Below are positions 1 through 7,811 of a stretch of 15,751 bases of DNA, one piece after another. Both the position numbers and the translations under genes were made by a program. The notes below the pieces were generated by a model, which saw nothing but the letters and a program-made list of their open reading frames with translations, did not search any database and had not been told where the DNA came from. The DNA comes from an uncultured Succinatimonas sp. Lineage in GTDB: Bacteria; Pseudomonadota; Gammaproteobacteria; Enterobacterales; Succinivibrionaceae. The stretch lies in the NCBI GenBank assembly GCA_937896115.1, contig CALBLB010000340.1:1-15751 (forward strand), in the 5' to 3' direction. The stretch's first letter is position 1, and every line of letters starts with the position of its first letter.

Positions 1-660
1 CAGGTTGAGGCGGATAAAGCATCATTAATTATCGAGGAAGTGCGTAACGGCGGCAGCGTGGCGCTGATTTCCGATGCTGGTTCCCCTCTTATCAATGATC
101 CAGGATACAAAGTTGTGTCATTGTGTGCCGCAGCCGGGGTAAAAGTTGTGCCTCTGCCGGGCCCATGTGCGGTGATCACTGCACTTGAAGCTGCGGCGCA
201 ACCTACGGATTGTTTTAAATTTATGGGATTTTTCCCTGTCAAAGACAAGGAGTTGCGTGATTGTTTGACCGGCGTGGCACAGGAAAATTGTACGGTGATT
301 TTTTATGAAACTCCCCGCAGAATTTTATCCACGGTTAAAGTGTTGGCAGAAATTTTACCCGATCGCAATCTTTCAATTTGTCGTGAGCTTACTAAAACAT
401 TTGAATCCATATACCGCATGCGCGCAGGTGAGATGGCGGAATTTTTGGAAGCTTCTCCTGAGCGCACCAAAGGCGAATTTGTCGTGGTAATAGGACCGGC
501 GGCAAAAAAAACGGAAAATGAGATTTCGCCCAAGCTTGAAAAAGCTTTATTTTCTTTACTTGAAAACAATTCGGTAAAGACAGTGACTTCAGTACTTTCC
601 GAACTTAGCGGAGTACGCAAGAAAGATTTATACGATTTGGCTCTTGAAAAAAAAGCCTAA
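1..660 (+). CDS. rsmI: 16S rRNA 2'-O-ribose C1402 methyltransferase RsmI, 3' part
   Basis: The open frame enters at base 1 (first codon CAG) and ends at TAA 660, giving the last 219 residues; the E. coli protein is about 286 long, so roughly the first 65 are missing. The product would be the SAM-dependent enzyme that methylates the ribose of C1402 in the 16S rRNA decoding centre. Visible motifs typical of the tetrapyrrole-methylase-like fold are SDAGSPLINDPGY, PLPGPCAVITAL, IFYETPRR and RELTKTFE. The C-terminal helix region ends in a GVRKKDLYDLALEKK tail like that of E. coli RsmI. A GTG at 40 is an internal codon, not the start. It lies just upstream of rnpB, whose promoter overlaps its stop. 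Its partner enzyme RsmH, which makes the N4 methylation of the same base, is encoded about 1.1 kb downstream. Confidence 0.95.
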   Translation, partial: QVEADKASLIIEEVRNGGSVALISDAGSPLINDPGYKVVSLCAAAGVKVVPLPGPCAVITALEAAAQPTDCFKFMGFFPVKDKELRDCLTGVAQENCTVIFYETPRRILSTVKVLAEILPDRNLSICRELTKTFESIYRMRAGEMAEFLEASPERTKGEFVVVIGPAAKKTENEISPKLEKALFSLLENNSVKTVTSVLSELSGVRKKDLYDLALEKKA

Positions 661-666
661 GGTGCA

Positions 667-675
667 TGCTATAAT
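667..675 (+). promoter_or_regulatory. rnpB promoter, extended -10 element
   Basis: TGCTATAAT is a perfect extended -10 (TG, one base, TATAAT) placed 7 nt before the expected 5' end of the RNase P RNA at 683. The best -35 look-alike, TTGAAA at 644-649, is 20 bp away, which is too far. The extended -10 probably carries most of the strength. The promoter overlaps the rsmI stop region. Confidence 0.75.
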
Positions 676-682
676 TGTGGCA

Positions 683-1059
<377 letters not shown>

Positions 1060-1070
1060 TCCTTACTTTT

Positions 1071-1129
1071 GTTTAAAGATATCTTTGCATCGATTGCGTT
1101 TTATGCAATTTGTTATGTGATCTTTAAAC
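1071..1129. repeat. Inverted repeat between rnpB and mraZ with nested hairpin
   Basis: GTTTAAAGAT (1071-1080) and ATCTTTAAAC (1120-1129) are a perfect 10-bp inverted repeat. Inside lies a second, shorter one, TTGCAT (1085-1090) and ATGCAA (1103-1108). The transcript would fold into a long stem with a nested hairpin starting 12 nt after the mature RNase P RNA. No T-run follows directly, so it is not a textbook terminator. It may help end or trim the rnpB transcript. Confidence 0.6.
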
Positions 1130-1157
1130 AGAAAATTCTTCCGAATAATTCCATGAA

Positions 1158-1200
1158 ATTTATTTTTCTTTCTGTTTGAAAAATAAATATTTTATCTTTT
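1158..1200 (+). terminator. Possible AT-rich rho-independent terminator of rnpB
   Basis: ATTTATTTTTC (1158-1168) and GAAAAATAAAT (1178-1188) form a perfect 11-bp stem with a 9-nt loop, followed by the T-rich tail ATTTTATCTTTT. The stem is nearly all A-T, hence weak for a classic terminator. The loop side (1169-1177) can instead pair with AAACAGAAA at 1126-1134. With the upstream inverted repeat it is the only candidate for ending rnpB transcription before the mraZ promoter. Confidence 0.4.
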
Positions 1201-1218
1201 CTGAGGTTTCTTGATTTC

Positions 1219-1247
1219 TTGCATAGCAGGACAAGTTTTTGTACACT
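1219..1247 (+). promoter_or_regulatory. Candidate mraZ (dcw operon) promoter
   Basis: TTGCAT (1219-1224) and TACACT (1242-1247) are separated by exactly 17 bp and sit just upstream of the MraZ boxes. Transcription would start near 1254, giving a 5' leader of about 26 nt and placing the operator in the earliest transcribed region. Each hexamer is only a moderate match to consensus. The position, the spacing and the promoter-operator-gene order as in E. coli support it. Confidence 0.5.
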
Positions 1248-1256
1248 TTGCACATT

Positions 1257-1283
1257 AAAGTGGCAAAAAGTGGAAGATTGTGG
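1257..1283 (+). promoter_or_regulatory. MraZ operator: three direct repeats at 10-bp spacing
   Basis: The repeats are AAAGTGG (1257-1263), AAAGTGG (1267-1273) and ATTGTGG (1277-1283); their GTGG cores start at 1260, 1270 and 1280, exactly one helical turn apart. This matches the known MraZ recognition pattern of GTGG/AAAGTG repeats with 10-bp periodicity ahead of mraZ in E. coli and mycoplasmas. The third box contains the GTG taken as the mraZ start codon. An inverted half-site, CACTTT at 1244-1249, faces the first box and overlaps the candidate -10. Autorepression of the operon by MraZ is the expected function. Confidence 0.8.
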
Positions 1284-1789
1284 AAACCACGGATACAGCA
1301 TCGCTTGCGGTCACAGAACCCTTGCTTAGCGGATCAAACGAGATCAGCTTGGACGATAAAGGGCGTTTTGTCGTACCTGTAAGGTTTCGTGCTTTGCTTA
1401 AAGAGTATTGCAACGGTGAACTTACGCTGACGCGATCGCTTTCTGACAAGTGTTTGTGGATCTATCCAAAACCTAAATGGGAGTGTGTGGTAAGGCAATT
1501 AGGATGTCTGCCTACTCTTACCGATCCGCTGTGCAGAGCAGTACAGCGTGTGGTGCTCGGTAATGCGATAAGCGTAAAAACCGATGCCCAATATCGTCTG
1601 CTGGTGCCACCTGAATTAAGACGACAGGTGTCTCTTGAGCACAAGGCTTGGCTTTTGGGATTTTCCGACAAGTTTGAGCTTTGGGCTGATGAACAGTTGC
1701 AAAAACAGCGTTTGCAAGACGAAAAAATTATGTCCTGTGCTTTGGAACATTTTGACGAGCATAAGGCTTTGTCCGAGCTTAAACTTTGA
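1280..1789 (+). CDS. mraZ: Transcriptional regulator MraZ
   Basis: A ring-forming DNA-binding protein of the SpoVT/AbrB superfamily that controls the dcw operon. It has 169 residues against about 152 in E. coli. The two half-domains are visible: DDKGRFVVPVRFR at residues 25-37 (the family's DxKGR motif) and DAQYRLLVPPELR at 102-114, where the usual second G of DGQGR is Y. About 20 extra residues precede the first motif. The GTG at 1280 is the first usable start after an in-frame stop at 1256-1258. Its Shine-Dalgarno is poor, since GGAAG (1272-1276) sits only 3 nt away, and the start lies inside the third MraZ box. A TTG at codon 15 lacks any ribosome site and would remove much of the unusual N-terminus, so the start is less certain than the gene. 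rsmH follows after 17 nt. Confidence 0.93.
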   Translation: METTDTASLAVTEPLLSGSNEISLDDKGRFVVPVRFRALLKEYCNGELTLTRSLSDKCLWIYPKPKWECVVRQLGCLPTLTDPLCRAVQRVVLGNAISVKTDAQYRLLVPPELRRQVSLEHKAWLLGFSDKFELWADEQLQKQRLQDEKIMSCALEHFDEHKALSELKL

Positions 1790-1806
1790 TTTGTATTGAG
1801 TGAATC

Positions 1807-2787
1807 ATGGCTTTTTCACATATACCGGTATTGCTTGATGAAGTTTTGCAAGGACTTTGTTTGCGTCCTGACGGAATTTACCTTGATGCTACTTTCGGCC
1901 GCGGCGGGCATTCAAGAGAAATTTTAAAAAGGTTGGGCCCCAAAGGTCGTCTTTATGCGCTCGATCGTGATCCTGAAGCGGTTGCCGCCGCAAAAAACAT
2001 AGATGATCCGAGATTTCATATAGTCAGATCTCCTTTTTCAAAGCTTGCGCAAGTATGCGACGACTTGGAGATTTCAGGCAAAGTAGACGGTCTGCTGATG
2101 GACATAGGGGTTTCTTCGCCGCAACTTGATGACGCTTCCCGCGGATTTTCTTTTGATCGGGACGGTCCATTGGATATGCGTATGGATAACAGTTGCGGGA
2201 TCACGGCAGCAGATATCGTCAATACGTGGGACAGCCGCGATTTAAGCCTTATTTTCAAAGAGTACGGCGAGGAACGTTTTGCTTCAAAAGCGGCTTCCGC
2301 CATAGTAAGGGAAAGAGAGCGGCATCCCTTCGATACGACGCTGTCATTAGCTTCTTTTCTTGAGAAAGTGATCCCGGGACCGTCACTGCATAAACATAAA
2401 GCTACCAGGATCTTTCAGGCTTTACGCATAGCCGTAAACAGAGAACTTGATGAATTAAAACAGGCTCTTGACGGAGCCTCTGCGGTCTTGTCTGACGAAG
2501 GAAGACTGTGTGTGATCAGTTTTCATTCACTAGAAGACCGCATAGTAAAAAATTACATAAAAAAAGCCTCACAGGGAAATGCAATTCCCAAAGGATTGCC
2601 CATCACCTTTGAAGAGGCGGAAAAAATGCGCCTTGCTACAGCAACTATGGAGCCGGTAGGCGGAGCGGTCAAAGCTTCCGAAGAAGAAGTGATGCGCAAC
2701 GTCAGATCAAGAAGTGCCACGTTGAGAGTGGCAAAACGGCTTAAGAGAATTAATAAAAATGCAAAGTGCGACAGCCAGACAATATGA
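1807..2787 (+). CDS. rsmH: 16S rRNA (cytosine(1402)-N4)-methyltransferase RsmH
   Basis: This SAM-dependent enzyme N4-methylates C1402 of 16S rRNA and complements RsmI on the same base. It has 326 residues (E. coli 313). Family motifs in order: HIPVLLDEVLQGL at 5-17, the SAM-binding DATFGRGGHS at 27-36, LYALDRDPEA around 49-58, MDIGVSSPQLDDASRGFSF at 98-116, ATRIFQALRIAVNRELDEL at 199-217, VISFHSLEDRIVKNYI at 236-251 and RSRSATLRVAK at 300-310. The ATG at 1807 places the conserved N-terminal HIPVLLDE at the usual distance; a weak GAGTGA precedes it. The last 29 nt overlap the start of ftsL, suggesting translational coupling. The C-terminal tail after residue 312 is basic and not conserved. Confidence 0.97.
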   Translation: MAFSHIPVLLDEVLQGLCLRPDGIYLDATFGRGGHSREILKRLGPKGRLYALDRDPEAVAAAKNIDDPRFHIVRSPFSKLAQVCDDLEISGKVDGLLMDIGVSSPQLDDASRGFSFDRDGPLDMRMDNSCGITAADIVNTWDSRDLSLIFKEYGEERFASKAASAIVRERERHPFDTTLSLASFLEKVIPGPSLHKHKATRIFQALRIAVNRELDELKQALDGASAVLSDEGRLCVISFHSLEDRIVKNYIKKASQGNAIPKGLPITFEEAEKMRLATATMEPVGGAVKASEEEVMRNVRSRSATLRVAKRLKRINKNAKCDSQTI

Positions 2788-3256
2788 GTTTGAAGATGCG
2801 GAGGAAGGCAAGTCAGCAGCAGAAGAAATAGAACATAGCTCCAACCGAGCGCAGGAAAAGGGACATACGATATTATTCGTGGATCGTTCCGAATCTGCCC
2901 GTATTACTTCGGTAACGCCGAATTTTGAGCGAGCTTACTTAAAACCAAAGCGCCAAGCCATGATGCCTACGTTGCTTAAAGATGTGGGACGGTATTGGTA
3001 TTTCTATTTTTTATGCCTGATCCTCTGCGGCTTGTCCTTGTTTAAGATCTATCAGGTGCAGCAGACCAGACTGCTTACGGCAGAATTTAATGAGCTTGTA
3101 GCAGGTAATGACGAACTTTCCAACGAATGGCTCGGTTTATTGGCAAAGAAACAGGAGTTGGAAAAGCAGTCGACAATACGTGAAATGGCAGTTCAGCGCC
3201 TTGGGATGATGCAGCCTAAAACTGAGGCTGAAATCGTGATCAGACTGGATCGTTAA
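2759..3256 (+). CDS. ftsL: Cell division protein FtsL with long N-terminal cytoplasmic region
   Basis: A small bitopic divisome protein that joins FtsB and FtsQ and helps activate FtsW-FtsI. It was identified by position (rsmH-ftsL-ftsI) and form: one membrane segment at about residues 80-98, then a heptad-like periplasmic helix from 103 to about 140 with QTRLLTAEFNEL, close to E. coli's HTRLLTAQREQL. The end (REMAVQRLGMMQPKTEAEIV) also mirrors E. coli. It has 165 residues against 121, and the extra length is a charged cytoplasmic N-terminus of about 78 residues, acidic first and basic near the membrane. The start at 2759 overlaps rsmH by 29 nt and has AAGAGA (2743-2748) upstream. Met68/Met69 would give a short protein of normal size but lacks a better ribosome site. 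Confidence 0.88.
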   Translation: MQSATARQYEFEDAEEGKSAAEEIEHSSNRAQEKGHTILFVDRSESARITSVTPNFERAYLKPKRQAMMPTLLKDVGRYWYFYFLCLILCGLSLFKIYQVQQTRLLTAEFNELVAGNDELSNEWLGLLAKKQELEKQSTIREMAVQRLGMMQPKTEAEIVIRLDR

Positions 3257-3257
3257 T

Positions 3258-4949
3258 ATGCAAGTGAATATGCATCCATTACGCATAGGCGGATTGCGTG
3301 TTATTGTGGTATGGCTTGCAATTTTTGTACTGCTGGCAATAGTCGTATCCAGACTGTTGTGGATCCAGGTTTTACATCCGGAAAGACTCATTGCCGAAGG
3401 CAATGCGCGAGTTGTAAGAAACTATTTTTACGAGCCGCCGCGCGGACTTATTGCAGATCGTAACGGTGAGATCATGGCAATTTCCGTACCGGTTAAAACG
3501 GTGGATGCCGATCCTAAGATCATGCATGAAAGCGGCTTGTGGCACGATCCGTCGGCTATGGAAAAAATAGCTTCCGTTCTTGAGCTCGATCTAAAAGATC
3601 TTAAAGAGCGCACGCGGGACAAACATCGTCGTTTCGTACATCTCAAACGTTATCTGAATCAAACTGCAGCCGAGACGCTTAAAGCTTTTGCCGCAAGGGG
3701 CATATTGCTTAATGACAGCTACAAAAGGGTTTATCCGTCAGGCAGCGACAGTGCACCGCTTATCGGAATTTTAAACGGGGAAGGCGAGGGCGTTTACGGT
3801 ATAGAGCAGAGCTTTAACCGTTATCTTACTTCTTCGGCATCTTCAAGAATTGCCAAAAAGGACAGATTCAACCGTATTATTGAAAATGTCGGCGTTACCA
3901 AAAACGGCAGTCAGGGCGGAAATATCATGTTGTCTGTTGATCTGCGTTTGCAAAGTTATGCCTACGAACGTTTGGCACAGGCGGTAAATGAAAATGATGC
4001 CGACAGTGGAACAGCTGTCTTGATGGCGGTAAAGACCGGAGAGATTTTGGCTATGGTTTCATGCCCTTCTTTCGACCCCAACGAGAGAAAGTCTTTTGAC
4101 AGCGCCAACGCCAAAGACAGAGCCGTAACCGATATTATTGAACCGGGTTCTACTTTAAAACCGTTGATAGCCTTGGCGGCCCTTGAAAACGGCACTACCA
4201 ACTGGAACAAGGTTTACGATACCAGACCGTTTAAAGTCGACGGAAAAAGAGTGTCTGACAGCCATTCCATGGATTCAGGTTCGCTTTTGGACATCATAAA
4301 GTATTCATCCAATACCGGTATGGCGCATATTTCCATGTCCATGGGACCGCAAAAATCGCTGGAAATGTTAAGGCGTTTCGGTTTTGGCAAGCGCACTGAA
4401 TCCGGGATCATTGGGGAAAATGACGGCAAGCTTAATGACAGACGGCGTTTTTGGTCTGAAATTGACGTTGCTACGCTGGGATTTGGCTACGGAGTTGCCG
4501 TGACCAATCTGCAATTGGCTTCGGCGTACGCAACTCTTGCCAACGGAGGCAGACGAATGCCGGTATCTATATTAAGACAATCAAAGCAACCGGCCTTTAA
4601 AGAGGTGGCATCAGAACGTGATGTAAGACATATGATCTCCGCTCTTGAAACCGTGGTTGCCGAAGGAACCGGAGGTAAGGCCGCCATTTCCCGTTACCGT
4701 GTTGCAGGTAAGACCGGTACAGCCAAAATGGCTACGGTCGGGGGTTACGGAAACAGCTATATAGGAACATTTGCCGGATTTGCTCCCTTGTCTGATCCCA
4801 AATTTTCTTTAGTGGTGATCATCAAAAATCCCAAAGCGGGAAAATTTTACGGCGGCACGGTTTCAGGACCTGTGTTCAGTGATGTCATGTCACGCGCGTT
4901 GCAACTGTATAATGTAGCGCCCGACAGAAGCCTTCAAGAGAAAAATTAA
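3258..4949 (+). CDS. ftsI: Septal peptidoglycan transpeptidase FtsI (PBP3)
   Basis: A class B penicillin-binding protein that cross-links septal peptidoglycan with FtsW as its glycosyltransferase partner. It has 563 residues (E. coli 588). A membrane anchor lies at about 13-33. The non-catalytic N-terminal motifs PPRGLIADRNG (60-70) and YPSGSDSAPLIG (159-170) come before the transpeptidase domain. That domain has the acyl-serine motif S298-T-L-K301, the second motif S350-S-N352 and K485-T-G-T488. YGVAVTNLQLASAYATLANGG (411-431) is a class B hallmark. All three active-site motifs are intact, so a working, beta-lactam-sensitive enzyme is expected. The start lies one base after the ftsL stop; a second ATG four codons in (3270) cannot be excluded. 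Confidence 0.97.
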   Translation: MQVNMHPLRIGGLRVIVVWLAIFVLLAIVVSRLLWIQVLHPERLIAEGNARVVRNYFYEPPRGLIADRNGEIMAISVPVKTVDADPKIMHESGLWHDPSAMEKIASVLELDLKDLKERTRDKHRRFVHLKRYLNQTAAETLKAFAARGILLNDSYKRVYPSGSDSAPLIGILNGEGEGVYGIEQSFNRYLTSSASSRIAKKDRFNRIIENVGVTKNGSQGGNIMLSVDLRLQSYAYERLAQAVNENDADSGTAVLMAVKTGEILAMVSCPSFDPNERKSFDSANAKDRAVTDIIEPGSTLKPLIALAALENGTTNWNKVYDTRPFKVDGKRVSDSHSMDSGSLLDIIKYSSNTGMAHISMSMGPQKSLEMLRRFGFGKRTESGIIGENDGKLNDRRRFWSEIDVATLGFGYGVAVTNLQLASAYATLANGGRRMPVSILRQSKQPAFKEVASERDVRHMISALETVVAEGTGGKAAISRYRVAGKTGTAKMATVGGYGNSYIGTFAGFAPLSDPKFSLVVIIKNPKAGKFYGGTVSGPVFSDVMSRALQLYNVAPDRSLQEKN

Positions 4950-4951
4950 GC

Positions 4952-6448
4952 ATGCGCACGTTAAAACAGCTTATAAAATTTTTTAAAGCGGAAAAAAATA
5001 TCGCGGATCTTTATTTTCCGCAGGATAAAGATCCGGTATTTGAATACTTAGAAAGCGACTCTCGCAAAGTAGGATCCAAAGATATCTTTGTGGCTTTATG
5101 CGGATTGCATCAGGACGGCCGGAATTTTATAAAAAAGGCACAGGAGCAAGGAGCTTCGGCTTATATATACAGGGAAGAACCTTCTGCAGAGCAGTTGGAC
5201 GGTGTCAGCATTCCCGGATTTAAACTTCCCGAAAAATGCAGTCTTGCCCATCTGGCTTCATGGTTTTATGAAGCTCCTTCCAAACGTCTTAAACTCGTGG
5301 GAATAACCGGAACTAACGGCAAGAGTACCGTAACATGGATGATCTCCCAGCTTTTGAATTCATTAGGTTGTCGCTGTGCGGTTATCGGTACTTTGGGGAC
5401 CGGATTTTTGCCGCATCTTGAAAAAAGTTCCAACACCACCCCGGATGCTTTGGCTTTGCAACGCACGCTTTATGATTTGGTCAAACACGGGGCGCGGTAC
5501 GCGGCAATGGAAGTCTCCTCTATAGGCATAGATCAAGGACGGGTGGATGAATGCGAATTTGCCGCGGTGGCATTTACCAATCTGACGCGTGATCATCTTG
5601 ATTACCATAAGAATATGGAAAATTATTATCAGGCCAAAAAAAGGTTGTTTTCAGGTAACGAACCTATGGCCATCAATGCAGATGACGAATACGGGTGCAG
5701 ACTCATAAACGAAATTCAAAGTCGCGATGTTTTAACCTATTCTGTGGAAAAAAACGGTAATTTCCGCGGCGGTTTGTCTGTTGAAAAAGTGAGATTCTGC
5801 CGTGATGGTATCGATCTTAAAGTTAAAACCCCAACAGACAGCGGTGAATGTCATTTACCGTTACTCGGCAGCTTCAATGTGCAGAATTTTGCCTGTGCCA
5901 TGAGTGTGGCATTGCAACTTAAAATGGATTTTAACGCCTTGCTTAAGGCAGTTTCAGCGTTGCGTCCGGTCACGGGGCGTATGGAATGCTTCAGAAGTGA
6001 GGGACATCCTGCGCTGGTGGTGGATTATGCGCATACTCCTGACGGGGTGGAACAGGTGTTGCGTGCGGCAAGAGAACATCATCCTCAGGGACGGATTTTC
6101 GTAGTTTTGGGCTGCGGCGGTGATCGCGATCGCGGCAAACGTCCCATCATGGCCATCAAGGCTTCGGTTTTTGCCGATGAGGCTGTGTTTACCTCGGATA
6201 ATCCCCGCAGTGAAGATCCAGAAGAGATCTTGCATGACATGCAGTTGGGCGTAACTCAGGCTTCAAATTGCGTATTCATTACCGACAGAGAAAAAGCCAT
6301 ACGCTATGCCTTTGACAAAGCAGGAAAAGATGATTGCGTGGTGATAGCCGGAAAGGGGCATGAGGATTACCAGATCTTTAAAGATAAAACTGTGCATTTT
6401 TCAGATCGTGAAATTGCAGCCAAACTATGCGGGGTGAACCTTGATTGA
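4952..6448 (+). CDS. murE: UDP-MurNAc-L-Ala-D-Glu:meso-diaminopimelate ligase MurE
   Basis: An ATP-dependent Mur ligase that adds the third stem-peptide residue in the cytoplasm. It has 498 residues (E. coli 495). The uridine-binding N-terminal domain includes the SDSRKV motif at 35-40. The P-loop is GITGTNGKST at 117-126. Other landmarks are the TTPDALALQ loop (162-170), the lysine usually carbamylated (K229 in QAKKRLF), VVDYAHTPDGVEQVL (356-370) and GCGGDRDRGKRP (387-398). SDNPRSEDP at 415-423 contains the DNPR tetrad that marks meso-diaminopimelate rather than lysine selection, fitting a Gram-negative wall. The gene starts two nt after the ftsI stop. Its end overlaps the murF start by 8 nt. 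Confidence 0.98.
   Translation: MRTLKQLIKFFKAEKNIADLYFPQDKDPVFEYLESDSRKVGSKDIFVALCGLHQDGRNFIKKAQEQGASAYIYREEPSAEQLDGVSIPGFKLPEKCSLAHLASWFYEAPSKRLKLVGITGTNGKSTVTWMISQLLNSLGCRCAVIGTLGTGFLPHLEKSSNTTPDALALQRTLYDLVKHGARYAAMEVSSIGIDQGRVDECEFAAVAFTNLTRDHLDYHKNMENYYQAKKRLFSGNEPMAINADDEYGCRLINEIQSRDVLTYSVEKNGNFRGGLSVEKVRFCRDGIDLKVKTPTDSGECHLPLLGSFNVQNFACAMSVALQLKMDFNALLKAVSALRPVTGRMECFRSEGHPALVVDYAHTPDGVEQVLRAAREHHPQGRIFVVLGCGGDRDRGKRPIMAIKASVFADEAVFTSDNPRSEDPEEILHDMQLGVTQASNCVFITDREKAIRYAFDKAGKDDCVVIAGKGHEDYQIFKDKTVHFSDREIAAKLCGVNLD
6431..6437 (+). promoter_or_regulatory. Ribosome binding site deciding the murF TTG start
   Basis: GGGGTGA lies 3 nt before the TTG at 6441 and pairs with the anti-Shine-Dalgarno through GGTGA, whose register suits this short distance. 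No ATG or GTG lies nearby in frame, so this site supports TTG initiation overlapping the murE stop. Confidence 0.65.
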
Positions 6449-7811
6449 TTTTTCTTTAGGCGAATTAAAGGAGTTGTGCAAGGGAACGCTTGTTGGCAAA
6501 GATCTCACGGTCAAAGCGGTATCAACTGATTCGAGAAACTGTCGCGGCGCACTGTTCGTAGCTTTGCGCGGTGAGCGCTTTGATGCCCATGATTTTGTAA
6601 ACAATGCCGTATCAAACGGTGCCGTCGCCGTTGCCGTCTCACGCGACGTAGGCAGCCTTTCCGTACCGCTTTTGCGTTGTCAGGATACCTTACGTTTACT
6701 GGGTTTTTGCGGATTGTGCGTACGCAAAAAAAGCCGGGCAAAAGTAGTTTCGCTTACCGGATCCTGCGGAAAAACCACGGTTAAAGAACTTACAGCCGGA
6801 ATTTTAAGACTGTGCGGTAATACCGTATCTACGCGCGGAAATTTCAACAACGATGTGGGAGTGCCGCTTACCCTGCTTGAATTGAGTAAGGATACTCAAT
6901 ATGCAGTTATCGAGCAGGGAGCCAGTCACTTGCATGATATATCAAGAACTTGCGAATTTGTTTGTGCCGATGTCGCGCTCATAAATAATGCCGGCTCTGC
7001 CCATATCGAAGGCTTCGGTTCGAAAAAAGGCGTTTATCTTGGAAAAAGTGAGATTTTGCAAGATGTATTCAGCCGCGGCGGCGTAGGGATAGTCCCGTCC
7101 GACAGTGAATGGTTTGAATGTTGGAAGAGTGATTTTAGCGAAGCATATTCACAGGGACGTCTTTTAACCTTCGGTACTCATAAGGACGATTTCGTGCGTC
7201 TGGTAAAGGTTAAAACATCAGAAGAAGGTATTTCTTTTTCCTTAAATGCAGCCGGAGAATGTTTTGAAACTGCATTGCCGCTTTTAGGCGTTCATAATGC
7301 CATGAATGCGGCAGCTGCGTGTGCGTTGTCCTTGTGTGCCGGAGCAAAGAGTGCTTGCCTGAAACAGGGACTGGAAAAATACCGTCCTATGCAGGGTCGG
7401 TTGTGTGTGAGACGTTTTGGCAGTTTCACCCTCATAGATGATGCTTATAACGCAAGTTTTAACGCTGTTTTGGCAGCAGCTGACGTATTGTCAGGTTGCC
7501 ACGGACACAGAGTCATGATCCTAGGAGATATGGGTGAATTAGGATCAGAAGCTTCTCATTTACATTCAAAAGCAGGCGAATATGCCAAAGGTCGTGCTGA
7601 CGAATTGTGGTGTTTGGGCGAGCTTACCAAACAATCGTGTGCCGCCTTCGGAAAAGGGGCTAAGCATTTTGAATCGCAAGAAGCTCTTATAAAAGCAGCC
7701 TGTGAACTGGCTAAGTCAGAGCTTCATGCTTGTTTTTTGGTAAAAGGATCGCATGCCATGCATATGGATCTTGTCAATCAAGCCTTGGTTAAATTGGGAG
7801 AAAAGCAGTGA
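6441..7811 (+). CDS. murF: UDP-MurNAc-tripeptide:D-Ala-D-Ala ligase MurF
   Basis: The last cytoplasmic Mur ligase, which adds the D-Ala-D-Ala dipeptide to give UDP-MurNAc-pentapeptide. It has 456 residues (E. coli 452). Visible motifs: STDSRNCRGALFVALRGERFD at 28-48, the P-loop LTGSCGKTT at 105-113, STRGNFNNDVGVPLTLL at 130-146, IEQGASH at 157-163 (E. coli ELGANH), the likely carbamylated lysine K202 in GKSEIL, GVHNAMNAAAA at 283-293, LIDDAYNASFNAV at 331-343 and ILGDMGELG at 360-368. It starts with TTG inside the end of murE and shares GTGA with mraY at its own end. The dipeptide must come from a ligase encoded elsewhere, because ddl is absent here. Confidence 0.96.
   Translation: MIDFSLGELKELCKGTLVGKDLTVKAVSTDSRNCRGALFVALRGERFDAHDFVNNAVSNGAVAVAVSRDVGSLSVPLLRCQDTLRLLGFCGLCVRKKSRAKVVSLTGSCGKTTVKELTAGILRLCGNTVSTRGNFNNDVGVPLTLLELSKDTQYAVIEQGASHLHDISRTCEFVCADVALINNAGSAHIEGFGSKKGVYLGKSEILQDVFSRGGVGIVPSDSEWFECWKSDFSEAYSQGRLLTFGTHKDDFVRLVKVKTSEEGISFSLNAAGECFETALPLLGVHNAMNAAAACALSLCAGAKSACLKQGLEKYRPMQGRLCVRRFGSFTLIDDAYNASFNAVLAAADVLSGCHGHRVMILGDMGELGSEASHLHSKAGEYAKGRADELWCLGELTKQSCAAFGKGAKHFESQEALIKAACELAKSELHACFLVKGSHAMHMDLVNQALVKLGEKQ
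7796..7800 (+). promoter_or_regulatory. Ribosome binding site deciding the mraY GTG start
   Basis: GGGAG ends 7 nt before the GTG at 7808, an ideal distance. It is 16 nt from the alternative ATG at 7817, which is too far. It therefore favours the GTG start that overlaps the murF stop. Confidence 0.75.

Noticed and set aside
2759..2787. The 29-nt rsmH-ftsL overlap equals the 29-nt ftsQ-ftsA overlap
   Set aside because: The two overlap sequences are unrelated; equal length looks like coincidence.
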